A DNA stretch of 64,000 nt. Origin: Kitasatospora gansuensis (GTDB taxonomy: Bacteria > Actinomycetota > Actinomycetes > Streptomycetales > Streptomycetaceae). The notes under the pieces were generated by a model. The model saw only the letters and a program-made list of their open reading frames with translations. It was not told where the DNA came from and did no database searches. Positions 55,767-64,000 of this stretch are shown one piece after another. Where the stretch lies: positions 3,348,001 to 3,412,000 of the forward strand of contig NZ_JACHJR010000001.1 in the NCBI RefSeq assembly GCF_014203705.1. Reading direction: 5' to 3'. The first letter of the stretch is position 1. Each line of letters opens with the position of its first letter. The translations under genes and the position numbers were made by a program.

Positions 55767-56465
55767 CTACTGCACCTCGGCGACGAACAGGTGCGCGGCG
55801 ATGTCCTTGGGCAGCTCGGCCGCGCTGTCGCCCGAGCCGACCAGCACGCCGCCGTCGGCACCGGCGCCGACCCGGACGGTGTGGCCGGGGCGGATGCCCG
55901 CCCGGCGCAGCGTCAGCATCAGGCCCTCGTCGGTCTGGATCGGCTCACCGATCCGGCGGACCACCACGTTGACCCCGCTCTCGCCCGGCTTGACCGAGTC
56001 CAGGGTGGCCAGCGCGGCATCGAAGCCCTCGCCCTCGGCCCGGGTGTCACCGAGCTCCTCCAGGCCGGGGATCGGGTTGCCGTACGGGGACTGGGTGGGG
56101 TGGCCGAGCATGGCGAGCACCTTGCGCTCGACCGTCTCGCTCATCACGTGCTCCCAGCGACAGGCCTCCTCGTGCACCTGCTCCCACTCGAGGCCGATCA
56201 CGTCCACCAGCAGGCACTCCGCGATCCGGTGCTTGCGCATCACCCGGACGGCGAGCCGTCGGCCCTCCTCGGTCAGCTCCAGGTGCCGGTCACCGGCCAC
56301 CTGGAGCAGCCCGTCCCGCTCCATCCGGCCGACCGTCTGGCTGACCGTCGGGCCGCTCTGCTCGAGCCGCTCCGCGATCCGGGCACGCATCGGAACGATG
56401 CCCTCCTCCTCCAGCTCCAGGATGGTGCGGAGGTACATCTCTGTGGTGTCGATCAGCCCAGACAT
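55767..56465 (-). CDS. dmdR1: DtxR/IdeR-family iron-dependent repressor
   Basis: 232-aa metalloregulator. The N-terminal winged HTH (residues about 25-50) is followed by the metal-binding dimerisation domain; ligands Met10, His79, Glu83, His98, Cys102, Glu105 and His106 all match the DtxR numbering. A C-terminal SH3-like FeoA domain completes the fold. It represses siderophore and iron-uptake genes when ferrous iron is bound. ATG 56465. It is divergent from the SIS gene, as around S. coelicolor dmdR1 (SCO4394). The antisense strand has a long open frame, as with the reported dmdR1/adm pair. Confidence 0.93.
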   Translation of the reverse strand: MSGLIDTTEMYLRTILELEEEGIVPMRARIAERLEQSGPTVSQTVGRMERDGLLQVAGDRHLELTEEGRRLAVRVMRKHRIAECLLVDVIGLEWEQVHEEACRWEHVMSETVERKVLAMLGHPTQSPYGNPIPGLEELGDTRAEGEGFDAALATLDSVKPGESGVNVVVRRIGEPIQTDEGLMLTLRRAGIRPGHTVRVGAGADGGVLVGSGDSAAELPKDIAAHLFVAEVQ

Positions 56466-56684
56466 CGCCGCTGGCTCCGTTCCTCGGTATCCTCACCGCC
56501 AATTCTGACGTACGCCGCAAGCAACCGTGGGCGCGCGACCCCTTGTTCCCCGGGCTTTCCGTCAGCTCGGGAGCTTTTTCGTCACTGTTGACAGCGGCCC
56601 CCCCGAGGCCGCACGGTGCTGGCCGTAGCTTTCTCCCACAGCTGCGGTCTGGACCACCGGGCCGCCCCAGGGTACGGAGATCTG

Positions 56685-57434
56685 ATGAACGACCTGGTCG
56701 GGCAGTACTTCGACGCCGCGGTGGAACACCTGCACCGGATCAGGACCGAAGAGGCCGGCTCGATCGACCGGGCGGCCGAGCTGCTGGCCGAGGCGGTCGC
56801 GGATGGCCGCCGAATCTTCACCTTCGGGGCCGGGCACTCCTCGCTGGCGGCCCAGGACGTGGTCTACCGGGCCGGCGGCCTGGTGGTGATCAACCTGTTG
56901 AACGTGCCCGGCATGACCGGGGTGAACGTGATGCCCGCGCCGCTCGGCAGCGCGCTGGAGCGGGTCTCCGGGCTGGCCACCACCACCCTGGACCTCACCC
57001 CGGCCCGGGCGGGCGACCTGCTCTTCGTGATCTCGCTCTCCGGCCGCCAGACCATGCCGGTCGAGCTGGCCCAGCACGCCAGGGCCCGCGGCCTGACCGT
57101 GATCGGCGTCACCTCGCTGGCGTACCCGGGCGAGGTGAGCTCCCAGCACTCCTCGGGGACGTACCTCAAGGACCACTGCGACGTGGTCCTGGACAGCAAG
57201 ATCGCGGTCGGCGACGGCGAGCTGAGCCACCCCGCCGCCGGGACCACCTTCGGTTCGGTCTCCACCATCGTCACCAGCGCGCTGATGCAGGCCGTGGTGG
57301 CCTCGGCGGTCGGCCGGCTGGCCGACCGGGGCATCACTCCCCCGCTGTTCCGCTCCGGGAACGTGGACGGCGGCACCGAGTGGAACGTCAAGGTGATGGC
57401 GGACAACGCCGAACGGATCTACTACACCTTCTGA
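56685..57434 (+). CDS. SIS-domain protein (UPF0309-like)
   Basis: 249-aa sugar-isomerase-fold protein. ATG 56685 (MNDLVGQYFDAAVEHLHRIR) follows ACGGAG. The SIS core is FTFGAGHSSLAAQDVVYRAG, LLFVISLSGRQTMPVELAQH and VIGVTSLAYPGEVSSQHSSG. Such proteins bind phosphosugars and may be isomerases or regulators. It is divergent from dmdR1, an arrangement conserved in streptomycetes. Confidence 0.9.
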   Translation: MNDLVGQYFDAAVEHLHRIRTEEAGSIDRAAELLAEAVADGRRIFTFGAGHSSLAAQDVVYRAGGLVVINLLNVPGMTGVNVMPAPLGSALERVSGLATTTLDLTPARAGDLLFVISLSGRQTMPVELAQHARARGLTVIGVTSLAYPGEVSSQHSSGTYLKDHCDVVLDSKIAVGDGELSHPAAGTTFGSVSTIVTSALMQAVVASAVGRLADRGITPPLFRSGNVDGGTEWNVKVMADNAERIYYTF

Positions 57435-57587
57435 CCCTCCGGCGCCCCGCCCGGCGGCCGATCGATCGTCAGTTCCCCTGTGATCATGGCCAGTTGACAC
57501 GCATACTGGCCGCACACCGAGCGTACCGCCGCTCCGCCGGGGGCAGTAGGTACCTGCTGACGCGGACGGCGAGGGGCGGGGGTCCAG

Positions 57588-58577
57588 ATGGTGGCGGCTG
57601 GTGCCGGGCGTTCGATGGGGTGGGTCCGCGAGGACGAGCTGCTGCCCGAGCTGTTCTGGACGGCGGACTCCTCCTCGCTCCAGGGCCAGCGGCGCGCGGT
57701 CGCGCTGTCCCGCTGGGAGCTGCTGCTGCTGGTGATGGCGGCCTTCGCCGGTTCGGCCGACGGCAGCCTGTGGGCCTGGGCGGCGGCCCTCGCCTACCTG
57801 CTCACGGTCGGCCTGGCCGCCGTGACCGGCCGGCAGAACCCGCAGGGCCTCTGGTACGAGGGCCGGGCCGCCGCCGAGTCGGTCAAGACGCTGTCCTGGA
57901 AGTACGCGGTCCGGGCCGACGCCTACCAGCCGCCGCCGAAGACCCTGCCGGACGCCGAGCGGCTCTACGACGTCCAACTCGGCGGCGTGATCAACCAGTT
58001 CGGCACCAGCCGGGCGATCCCCCAGCTCGGCCGGGTGCAGGCCGAGCTGCAGTCCTGGCGCGGTCCGCTGGCCGGGCGGCCGCCGAGCCACCCCCAGATC
58101 ACCGACACCATGCGGCAGTTGCGCGACCAGCCGCTGACCGTCCGGCGCGAGGTGTACCTGCGCGAACGGGTCAGGACCCAGCGGGAGTGGTACCGGAACA
58201 AGGCCAGGTACTGCACCAACGCGACCCGGTGGGCCGACCTGCTCGGCGTGGTGCTGCCGCTCACCGGGCTGGTGCTGGCGATCCTGCGGGCCCTCGGCGA
58301 GTTCACCTTCGACGCCCTCGGCGCGGTCTCCGCGGTGGCCGCCTCGGTGTCCGCCTGGGCGCAGCTGCGCCAGTACCGGCCGCAGGCCGCCGCGTACTCC
58401 ATCGCCGCCTCCGAACTCGCGGTGATCGAGACCCAGTTGACCCAGCTCGCGGTGGACGCCCCGGACGCCGAGGAGAACTGGGCCCGGCTGGCCCGGGACT
58501 CCGAGGACGCCATCTCCCGCGAGCACACCACGTGGCAGGCCCGACGCGAGGTGCGCACCACCGACGCACCGCTCTAG
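57588..58577 (+). CDS. DUF4231/SLATT-like membrane protein
   Basis: 329-aa protein with two hydrophobic hairpins, residues about 43-80 and 215-265, separated by a long helical region of about 130 residues (NPQGLWYEGRAAAESVKTLS to EWYRNKARYC). The second hairpin followed by a helical tail matches the 2-TM SLATT layout, a predicted pore-forming effector fold in bacterial conflict systems. No SMODS or CD-NTase gene is near. It starts at ATG 57588 and is followed 30 bp on by an alpha/beta hydrolase gene. Confidence 0.78.
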   Translation: MVAAGAGRSMGWVREDELLPELFWTADSSSLQGQRRAVALSRWELLLLVMAAFAGSADGSLWAWAAALAYLLTVGLAAVTGRQNPQGLWYEGRAAAESVKTLSWKYAVRADAYQPPPKTLPDAERLYDVQLGGVINQFGTSRAIPQLGRVQAELQSWRGPLAGRPPSHPQITDTMRQLRDQPLTVRREVYLRERVRTQREWYRNKARYCTNATRWADLLGVVLPLTGLVLAILRALGEFTFDALGAVSAVAASVSAWAQLRQYRPQAAAYSIAASELAVIETQLTQLAVDAPDAEENWARLARDSEDAISREHTTWQARREVRTTDAPL

Positions 58578-58606
58578 GGCCTTTCCACTTATCCGGAGGT
58601 AGCCAC

Positions 58607-59482
58607 GTGGTGTTGCAACTGGTCGAGGTGGGGGACTCCCGCTCGCTCGCGGTCGAGACCTTCGGCGATCCGCACGGGCGGCCGGTGTTCGTGCTGCACG
58701 GCACCCCCGGCAGCCGGGTCGGCCCGTACCCCAGGACCTCGGTGCTCTACCGGCTCGGGGTCCACCTGATCGCCTTCGACCGGCCCGGCTACGGGGACTC
58801 CACCCGGCTGCCCGGCCGTCGGGTGGCCTCGGCGGCGGCCGACGTGGAGGCGATCTCGGACGCCCTGGGGTTGGACGAGATCGCCATCCTCGGCCGCTCC
58901 GGCGGCGGGCCGCACGCGCTGGCCTGCGCCGCCCTGCTGCCGGACCGGGTCAGCCGGGTGGCCGCGCTGGTCAGCCTGGCGCCGCGGAACGCCGAGGGAC
59001 TGGACTGGTACGCCGGGATGACCCCGTCCAACGTGCACGCCTATCAGGAGGCGGAGCGCGGGCAGCACCACTTCGCCGCCTCGTTCCAGGCCAGGTCGCG
59101 GCGGATCAAGGCCGACCCGGCCAGTGTGATCCGCGGCCTGGTGCCCGAACTGCCGCCCACCGACCGGGCGCTGGTGACCGACTCGGGCATCCGGCAGCGG
59201 CTGATCTCGACCTACCGGCAGGCGTTCCAGAACAGCGCCGACGGCTGGATCGACGACGTGCTGGCCTTCACCACCGACTGGGGCTTCAAGGTCGAGGACA
59301 TCGCCGTCCCGACCCGGTTCTGGCACGGCGCGGACGACCAGTTCTCCCCGGTCGGCCACTCCCGCTGGCTGGCCGACCACATCCCCGGCGCCGAGCTCTA
59401 CCTGGAGCCCGGCGCCGCGCACTTCGGCGCCCTGCAGGTGATGGCCGAGGCGATGCGCTGGGCCGGCGCGGCTACGGACTGA
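58607..59482 (+). CDS. Alpha/beta hydrolase
   Basis: 291-aa hydrolase from GTG 58607 with CCGGAGG 7 nt upstream. The oxyanion loop is FVLHGTPGSRVGPYPRTSVL, the nucleophile elbow ILGRSGGGPHALACAALLPD (GxSxG), the acid is in FWHGADDQFSPVGHSR, and the His in EPGAAHFGALQV. The start HGTPGSR group points to the broad lipase/epoxide-hydrolase-like class; substrate unknown. It overlaps the convergent dehydrogenase gene by 11 bp. Confidence 0.9.
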   Translation: MVLQLVEVGDSRSLAVETFGDPHGRPVFVLHGTPGSRVGPYPRTSVLYRLGVHLIAFDRPGYGDSTRLPGRRVASAAADVEAISDALGLDEIAILGRSGGGPHALACAALLPDRVSRVAALVSLAPRNAEGLDWYAGMTPSNVHAYQEAERGQHHFAASFQARSRRIKADPASVIRGLVPELPPTDRALVTDSGIRQRLISTYRQAFQNSADGWIDDVLAFTTDWGFKVEDIAVPTRFWHGADDQFSPVGHSRWLADHIPGAELYLEPGAAHFGALQVMAEAMRWAGAATD

Positions 59483-60425
59483 CCAGCGTGGGCGGCTGAC
59501 CACCCGTCAGCACCGCGAGCAGGTTGTCCACCGCGAGATCGCCCATCGCCTGCCGGGTCTTCACGGTGGCGCTGCCCAGGTGCGGGGCGAGCACCGCGTT
59601 CGGCTGGGCCAGCAGGGCGGCCGGGACGGCGGGTTCGCGCTCGAAGTTGTCCACGGCGGCCGCCGAGAGGTGCCCGGAGGCGAGAGATTCGGCCAGATCC
59701 GCTTCGTTCACCACGCCGGCCACCACGCTCACCACCACGGCCCCGGCCGGGAGTTGGGCGAGCCGCTGCCGGTCCACCAGATGGCGGGTGGCGGCGCTGA
59801 GCGGGCAGGTCACCACCAACACCTGGGACCGGGCGAAGAGTTCGTCCAGCGGCAGCCACTCGGCGCCGGCCTCGTCCGCCGCCGGGAGGCGGCTGCGGTT
59901 GTGGTAGGCCACCGGCATCTCGAAGCCGACGGCCCGGCGGGCCACCGCCTGGCCGATCCGGCCCATACCGAGGATGCCCAACCGGGTGCCGGTCAGCTCC
60001 ATGCCGAGCAGGAAGGTCGGTGCCCAGGCCCAGGGTTCGCCGGACCGGAGCAGCCGCTCGCCCTCCCCCAGCCGGCGGGTGGCGGCGAGCAGCAGGGCCC
60101 AGGTGAAGTCGGCGGTGGCGGCGGTCAGCACGCCCGGGGTGTTGCTGACCAGCACGCCCCGGGCCGCGCAGGCGGCGTGGTCGATGTTGTGGGTGCCGAC
60201 CGCGTGGTTGGCCACGATCCGCAGCCCGGGCCCGGCCGCGTCCAGGAACTCGGCGTCCACCACGTCGTCCAGCGTGGTGATCACCCCGGCCTTGCCGCGC
60301 ACCGCCGCGAGCAGCGCGGCCCGCGTCATCGGCCGCTCCTCGTCGTGCGAGGTCACCTCGACGTACGGGGCCAGCCGTTCCACCACACCGGGCGCCAGGC
60401 GCCGGGTCACCAGTACCGATTCCAT
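59472..60425 (-). CDS. D-isomer 2-hydroxyacid dehydrogenase-like protein
   Basis: 317-aa protein with the fold of glyoxylate/hydroxypyruvate reductases. The NAD(P) loop is LGILGMGRIGQAVARRAVGF (residues 149-168), the catalytic His is in APHLGSATVKT (His282), and the acidic VDNFEREP motif is present. But the usual catalytic Arg stretch, NxxRGxxVDE, here reads VSVVAGVVNE (residues 232-241), with no Arg. It may be catalytically weak or altered in substrate. It starts at ATG 60425. Confidence 0.9.
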   Translation of the reverse strand: MESVLVTRRLAPGVVERLAPYVEVTSHDEERPMTRAALLAAVRGKAGVITTLDDVVDAEFLDAAGPGLRIVANHAVGTHNIDHAACAARGVLVSNTPGVLTAATADFTWALLLAATRRLGEGERLLRSGEPWAWAPTFLLGMELTGTRLGILGMGRIGQAVARRAVGFEMPVAYHNRSRLPAADEAGAEWLPLDELFARSQVLVVTCPLSAATRHLVDRQRLAQLPAGAVVVSVVAGVVNEADLAESLASGHLSAAAVDNFEREPAVPAALLAQPNAVLAPHLGSATVKTRQAMGDLAVDNLLAVLTGGQPPTLVSP

Positions 60426-60453
60426 GCCCCGACCCTACTCAGACCCTCCGGTC

Positions 60454-61458
60454 TCAGCCCAAGGTGTCCTCCACCTTCAGGTGCCCGTCCTGGGTGACGA
60501 ACCGCTGGTTGGGGTGGTCCACGCACTCCCAGATCCGGGCGTTGTCACCGTCGTTGCGGGTGCCGCCGATGTCCAGGCACATCGAGGTGATGGTGCCCGC
60601 GGTGTCGGCGAGCTGGACCCGGCCGCGGTCGATCACCCAGGTCTGGTCGAGGCGGTCGGGCCCGCCGGTCACGCACGGCCGGACGGCGACGTTGTCACCG
60701 TTCTCCCGGGTGCCGGTCGCGGCCACGCACATCTCGGTGGGCCGGCCGACGGTGTCGGCCGACTTGATCCGGCCGTTCTCGACCACGAACCGCTGCTCGG
60801 CCCGGTCGGCGCAGCGCCGGATCGTCACGTTGTCGCCGTCGGCGCGGCCGGCCGCGTCCAGGCACATCGCGTTCGCCCCCGGGCGCGGGGCGGCGGCGGG
60901 GGTGGCGACGTTGAGGGTGCCGTCACCGATGCTGTAGTCGGTGCTGCTGCCCGGGTTCCGGTAGTCGAGGGTGCCGCGCCCCGGAGTCAGCGTGGTACCG
61001 GCCGGTGCGTCGGCGGCCACCGTGAGCTGCGGCCAGAACCGGAAGTAACTCCCGGCCGGCCAGCCGCTGTTGCCGCCGTTCACGCCGTAGCCCTCGCAGG
61101 CCAGCGTGCGGCCGCCGGAGCCGAGCATGCAGTTGCGCAGGCCCAGGTTGTTGTACAGCCAGCCGCTGCCGTCGGGGCTGTACTGGCTGGGGACGGTGGT
61201 CTGCGCGGTGAACGTGGAGCTGCCGGGGGCGGTGAACACCACCCGGGTCCCGGCGGCGGGCAGCAGGCCCGGTCCACCGGTGTTCCGGTACGTCCACGGC
61301 ACCAGGGCGGTGGCGCCCGGGGCGACGGTCACGGTGGTGGGCACGTCTTGGCCGATGAAGGTCACGGCGGCGGCGGGCGAGGCGGTGGCACAGGTCAGTG
61401 CGACCGAGGCCAACAGGGTGCCCACGAGGCGGGCGGGCCGGGCGGTCAGGGGACTCAC
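60454..61458 (-). CDS. Secreted ricin-type beta-trefoil lectin protein
   Basis: 334-aa exported protein. GTG 61458 with GGAGAAG before it starts a Sec signal peptide ending near ASPAAA. A ~130-residue beta domain follows, then a ricin B-type trefoil of three repeats (NAMCLDAAGRADGDNVTIRR; TEMCVAATGTRENGDNVAVR; TSMCLDIGGTRNDGDNARIW), each with a Cys pair and a RF/TWV motif. The trefoil binds polysaccharides. No catalytic domain is visible, so it may be a carbohydrate-binding or adhesive protein. It lies between a dehydrogenase gene and a GH35 gene. Confidence 0.9.
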   Translation of the reverse strand: MSPLTARPARLVGTLLASVALTCATASPAAAVTFIGQDVPTTVTVAPGATALVPWTYRNTGGPGLLPAAGTRVVFTAPGSSTFTAQTTVPSQYSPDGSGWLYNNLGLRNCMLGSGGRTLACEGYGVNGGNSGWPAGSYFRFWPQLTVAADAPAGTTLTPGRGTLDYRNPGSSTDYSIGDGTLNVATPAAAPRPGANAMCLDAAGRADGDNVTIRRCADRAEQRFVVENGRIKSADTVGRPTEMCVAATGTRENGDNVAVRPCVTGGPDRLDQTWVIDRGRVQLADTAGTITSMCLDIGGTRNDGDNARIWECVDHPNQRFVTQDGHLKVEDTLG

Positions 61459-61627
61459 GTGGGCTTCTCCCTAGTCTCAGCAAGGATCGCGCTCACGCTA
61501 TGAGGCCACCGGACCCACCCGGGCCGCGCCATGCTCGGGCCGCGTTCGGATTCACCCGCCAGGGGGACGAACCGTCAGATGGCTTGGTACTGAAGGGCCA
61601 TCCGTAAACGAACGCATCAACGGCCCG

Positions 61628-63382
61628 TCAGCCCAGCTCGGGCGCCTCCCGCAGCTCCACCGACACCGGACGCGCGTCGCCGAGCTCGAGCACCACCAGC
61701 TCGTTCACCCCGGCCCGGAGCAGCGGCTGCGGGCAGAACAGGGTGACCTGCGGACCCCGCTCGTCGTAGCTGCCGAGCAGGAAGCCGTTCACCCAGATCC
61801 GGCCGCGCCGGCCGCCGGGCACCGCCAGGAAGGTGTCACCGGTCTCCGACAGGGTGAACTCGCCCCGGAGCACCGGGCCTTCGGTCCCGAGGTCGAGCGG
61901 CGGCAGCTCCGCCCCCAGGTCGAGGACGGCCGTCCGGCAGCCGTGCAGGTACTGCCGCTCGTGCCTGACCCCGCCCGTGATGCCCTTCCGGTCGGTGCCG
62001 GGGCCGTAGTTGACCCGGCCGAGCGAGTCCACCAGCAGCTCCAGGGTCACCCCGCCGGGCACCGTAAGGGGCTCGCCGGCCACCCCCCGGGCCAGGTCGG
62101 CCACCCGCTTGCCGTCCACCAGCAGCACCGCCCGGTCGTGCAACCCCTCGACCGTCAGCGGCAGTTCGGGCCGGTCCCGCGGGACCTCGAAGACATACCT
62201 GACCACCCCGTGCTCGATCCCCAGCTCCTCGAAGGCGGGCGGCACCGGGTGCGTCGTCTCCGGCCCGAACGGGATCGGCGCCGAGCCGGTCAGCGCCACC
62301 GACCGCGCGGCCAGCACCGGCGGCAGCTCCGGCAAGGCGGGCGTCCGGTCGTCCAGGTAGCGGGCCTGCTCGGGGTGCTCGGCGGCGAACTCGGCCAGCA
62401 CCGCCCGGAACAGCTCGTACTTCAAGGTCACCGCGCCGCGCTCGTCCAGCGGGGCGTCGTAGTCGTACGAGGTGGTCACCGGCTGGTACGGGGACTCGGT
62501 CCAGTCGGTCGAGTTGAACGGCGGGTCGGCGTGGTTGGCCCCCGCGCCGGTGCCGAAGTTGCTGCCGCCGTGCGCCATGTACAGGTTGACCGAGCCGCCC
62601 GCGGCCAGCATCCGGCGCAGCGTGTCGGCGGCGTCAGCCGCGTCCCGGGCGTGGTGCGGCTTGCCCCAGTGGTCGAACCAGCCGTTCCAGTACTCCATGC
62701 AGAACGGCGCGTCGTCCGGCCGGTGTCGCCGCAGCGTCTCGAACGCGGCCTCCGGCTCCGACCCGAAGTTCACCGTGGCCAGCACCCCGGGCAGGGTGCC
62801 GCCGGTCAGCATGTGGTCCTCCGGGCCGTCCGAGGTGAACAGCGGGACGTCCACGCCCCGGCGGAGCAGCCCGTCCGCCAGGTGCCGCAGGTACACCCGG
62901 TCGCTGCCGTAGGAGCCGTACTCGTTCTCCACCTGGACCATCAGCACGTTCCCGCCCCGGGTGGTCTGACGCTCCACCACCGAGGGCAGCAGCCGGTCGA
63001 AGAAGCCGTCCACGGCGGCCAGGTACTCCGGGTCCGAGGTCCGGGCCCGGCGGCCCACCCGCGCGGTCAGCCAGCCCGGCAGCCCGCCGTTGTCCCACTC
63101 GGCGCAGATGTACGGGCCCGGGCGGACGATCGCCCACAGGCCCTGCCGGGCGGCCTCGTCCAGGAACGCGGGCAGCTCGTCCAGCCGCCGGAACTCACCG
63201 GGCCGGGGTTCGTGCAGATTCCACGGGACGTACGTCTCGACGGTGTTCAGGCCCATCGCGCGCAGCGCGGCCAGCCGGGCGGGCCACTGCTCGGGGCGGG
63301 TACGGAAGTAGTGCATGGCCCCGGAGAGGATGCGCAGCGGGCCGCCGTCGAACCGGAAGCCGGTGGAGTCGTAGGTGAGCAT
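61628..63382 (-). CDS. Beta-galactosidase, glycoside hydrolase family 35
   Basis: 584-aa retaining beta-galactosidase from ATG 63382 (MLTYDSTGFRFDGGPLRILS). A TIM barrel contains RILSGAMHYFRTRPEQWPAR and YVPWNLHEPRPGEF, the acid/base Glu154 in VQVENEYGSYG and the nucleophile Glu230 in FCMEYWNGWFDHWG. C-terminal jelly-roll domains follow. No signal peptide, so it is cytosolic. It is divergent from an AraC-type regulator with 86 bp between, which probably senses the galactoside. Confidence 0.94.
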   Translation of the reverse strand: MLTYDSTGFRFDGGPLRILSGAMHYFRTRPEQWPARLAALRAMGLNTVETYVPWNLHEPRPGEFRRLDELPAFLDEAARQGLWAIVRPGPYICAEWDNGGLPGWLTARVGRRARTSDPEYLAAVDGFFDRLLPSVVERQTTRGGNVLMVQVENEYGSYGSDRVYLRHLADGLLRRGVDVPLFTSDGPEDHMLTGGTLPGVLATVNFGSEPEAAFETLRRHRPDDAPFCMEYWNGWFDHWGKPHHARDAADAADTLRRMLAAGGSVNLYMAHGGSNFGTGAGANHADPPFNSTDWTESPYQPVTTSYDYDAPLDERGAVTLKYELFRAVLAEFAAEHPEQARYLDDRTPALPELPPVLAARSVALTGSAPIPFGPETTHPVPPAFEELGIEHGVVRYVFEVPRDRPELPLTVEGLHDRAVLLVDGKRVADLARGVAGEPLTVPGGVTLELLVDSLGRVNYGPGTDRKGITGGVRHERQYLHGCRTAVLDLGAELPPLDLGTEGPVLRGEFTLSETGDTFLAVPGGRRGRIWVNGFLLGSYDERGPQVTLFCPQPLLRAGVNELVVLELGDARPVSVELREAPELG

Positions 63383-63389
63383 GCCCCCA

Positions 63390-63409
63390 GCCTGCGGGAA
63401 CCGGCAGGC
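63390..63409. promoter_or_regulatory. Inverted repeat between GH35 and AraC genes
   Basis: GCCTGC ... GCAGGC with an 8-nt spacer in the 86-bp divergent region, close to the GH35 start. It is a possible operator for the AraC-type regulator. Confidence 0.3.
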
Positions 63410-63468
63410 CCAGGCCATGGACAAAGCCCCGGCGGGTGTTGGATTGTCGGGCGGGAAGGAGGTCGGTG

Positions 63469-64000
63469 ATGGAGCGGTGGTGGCACTACCTGACGCCCGG
63501 TCCGGCGCAGCTGGCCACCGGTCTTGCCTGCCTCGGCGTCGGGATGCAGCGCGGCCGGCTGCCCACCGTCGGACCGCGCACGCTGGACCACTGGGTCGCC
63601 GTGGTGGTCACCGCGGGGCACGGCTGGTTCACCGGCGCGAACGGAGTGCGCCGGCCCGTGAGCGCCCCCGCCGTGCTCTGGCTGCGCCCCGGCGAGCCGC
63701 ACCACTACGCGCCGGACGACAACGGCTGGGCGGAGTCCTTCGTCGACTTCACCGGCCCCGGCACCGCCGGGTACGCCGAGCTCGGCCTGCTGCCCGCCGT
63801 GGACGTCACCCCGCTCACCACCGCCGACTCCGCCCAGCGGGTGGTGGCCCGGATCGCCGGTGCCTGCCGCCGGGGCGGCCCGCTGGTCGACCTGGAGTCC
63901 TCGGCCGGGGTGCACGAGCTGCTGGTCGAACTGCGCCGCCACCGGGCCGACCTCGACCTCGCCGGCGAGCCGGTGCTCGAAGTACTCCGCCGGGACGCCT
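63469..64000 (+). CDS. AraC-family transcriptional regulator, N-terminal part
   Basis: Starts at ATG 63469 with GGAAGGAGG upstream and is cut by the right edge after about 177 residues. The visible part (MERWWHYLTPGPAQLATGLA ..., WLRPGEPHHYAPDDNGWAES, VDFTGPGTAGYAELGLLPAV) has the AraC-type cupin effector domain pattern; the HTH would lie beyond the window. It is divergent from the GH35 beta-galactosidase and probably activates it on galactosides. Confidence 0.8.
   Translation, partial: MERWWHYLTPGPAQLATGLACLGVGMQRGRLPTVGPRTLDHWVAVVVTAGHGWFTGANGVRRPVSAPAVLWLRPGEPHHYAPDDNGWAESFVDFTGPGTAGYAELGLLPAVDVTPLTTADSAQRVVARIAGACRRGGPLVDLESSAGVHELLVELRRHRADLDLAGEPVLEVLRRDA

Noticed and set aside
56543..59482. 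A 979-codon plus-strand open frame
   Set aside because: Only its end (58607-59482) is a real gene. The rest is a wrong-frame read across the SIS and DUF4231 genes.

Overview
The window is very GC-rich (roughly 70 percent or more), uses GTG and TTG starts freely, has almost no TTA codons, and carries typical actinomycete genes: a futalosine-route menaquinone set, DmdR1/IdeR, ECF sigma factors, a Rex-type operator, and NB-ARC/TPR and NsdA-like regulators. It is a chromosomal segment of a Streptomycetaceae member (Streptomyces or Kitasatospora). No rRNA, tRNA, CRISPR array, transposase, prophage or large biosynthetic cluster was seen.

Region 1 (1-14.5 kb) is the complete 14-gene complex I operon on the minus strand, nuoA to nuoN; nuoN runs off the left edge. 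Most junctions overlap by 4 bp. Its upstream region holds a TGTGA-N6-TCACA site that fits the Rex operator, next to a possible -10 element.

Region 2 (14.9-22 kb) holds a NarL-type two-component system divergent from a four-helix membrane protein, an EamA exporter, a large NB-ARC/TPR regulator with a possible amyloid-signalling motif, a secreted cyclophilin with a TTA codon, and a MazG-like protein.

Region 3 (22-30 kb) holds an ECF41 sigma factor with its NAD(P)-binding partner, then quinone genes: a geranylgeranyl-reductase-family oxidoreductase, menG, mqnC with a degenerate amidohydrolase-like gene, and mqnA. With nuo, this puts the NADH dehydrogenase and the synthesis of its quinone acceptor side by side. 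A cold-shock gene with a structured leader follows.

Region 4 (30-49.5 kb) is mostly transporters, envelope and regulators: an SBF-type symporter, a dicarboxylate symporter, a class B PBP, three MFS proteins, a 1062-aa LPDTG surface protein, a LacI regulator, a GNAT enzyme, a HATPase anti-sigma-like protein, an ECF sigma/zinc-finger anti-sigma pair, and purU.

Region 5 (49.5-64 kb) holds a substrate-binding lipoprotein, a Gln/Gly-rich membrane-anchored protein, an NsdA-like regulator, a Prim-Pol domain protein, DmdR1 divergent from a SIS protein, a DUF4231/SLATT-like membrane protein with an alpha/beta hydrolase, a 2-hydroxyacid dehydrogenase-like protein without the catalytic Arg, a secreted ricin-type lectin, and a GH35 beta-galactosidase divergent from an AraC-type regulator cut by the right edge.

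The most notable non-gene structure is a set of long palindromic repeats at gene 3' ends. Four copies of a ~115-bp element with near-perfect 21-bp terminal inverted repeats lie at 26.0, 37.3, 42.2 and 48.5 kb. Two other elements of similar design but different sequence lie at 25.1 and 34.3 kb. One copy supplies the last 16 codons of an MFS gene.
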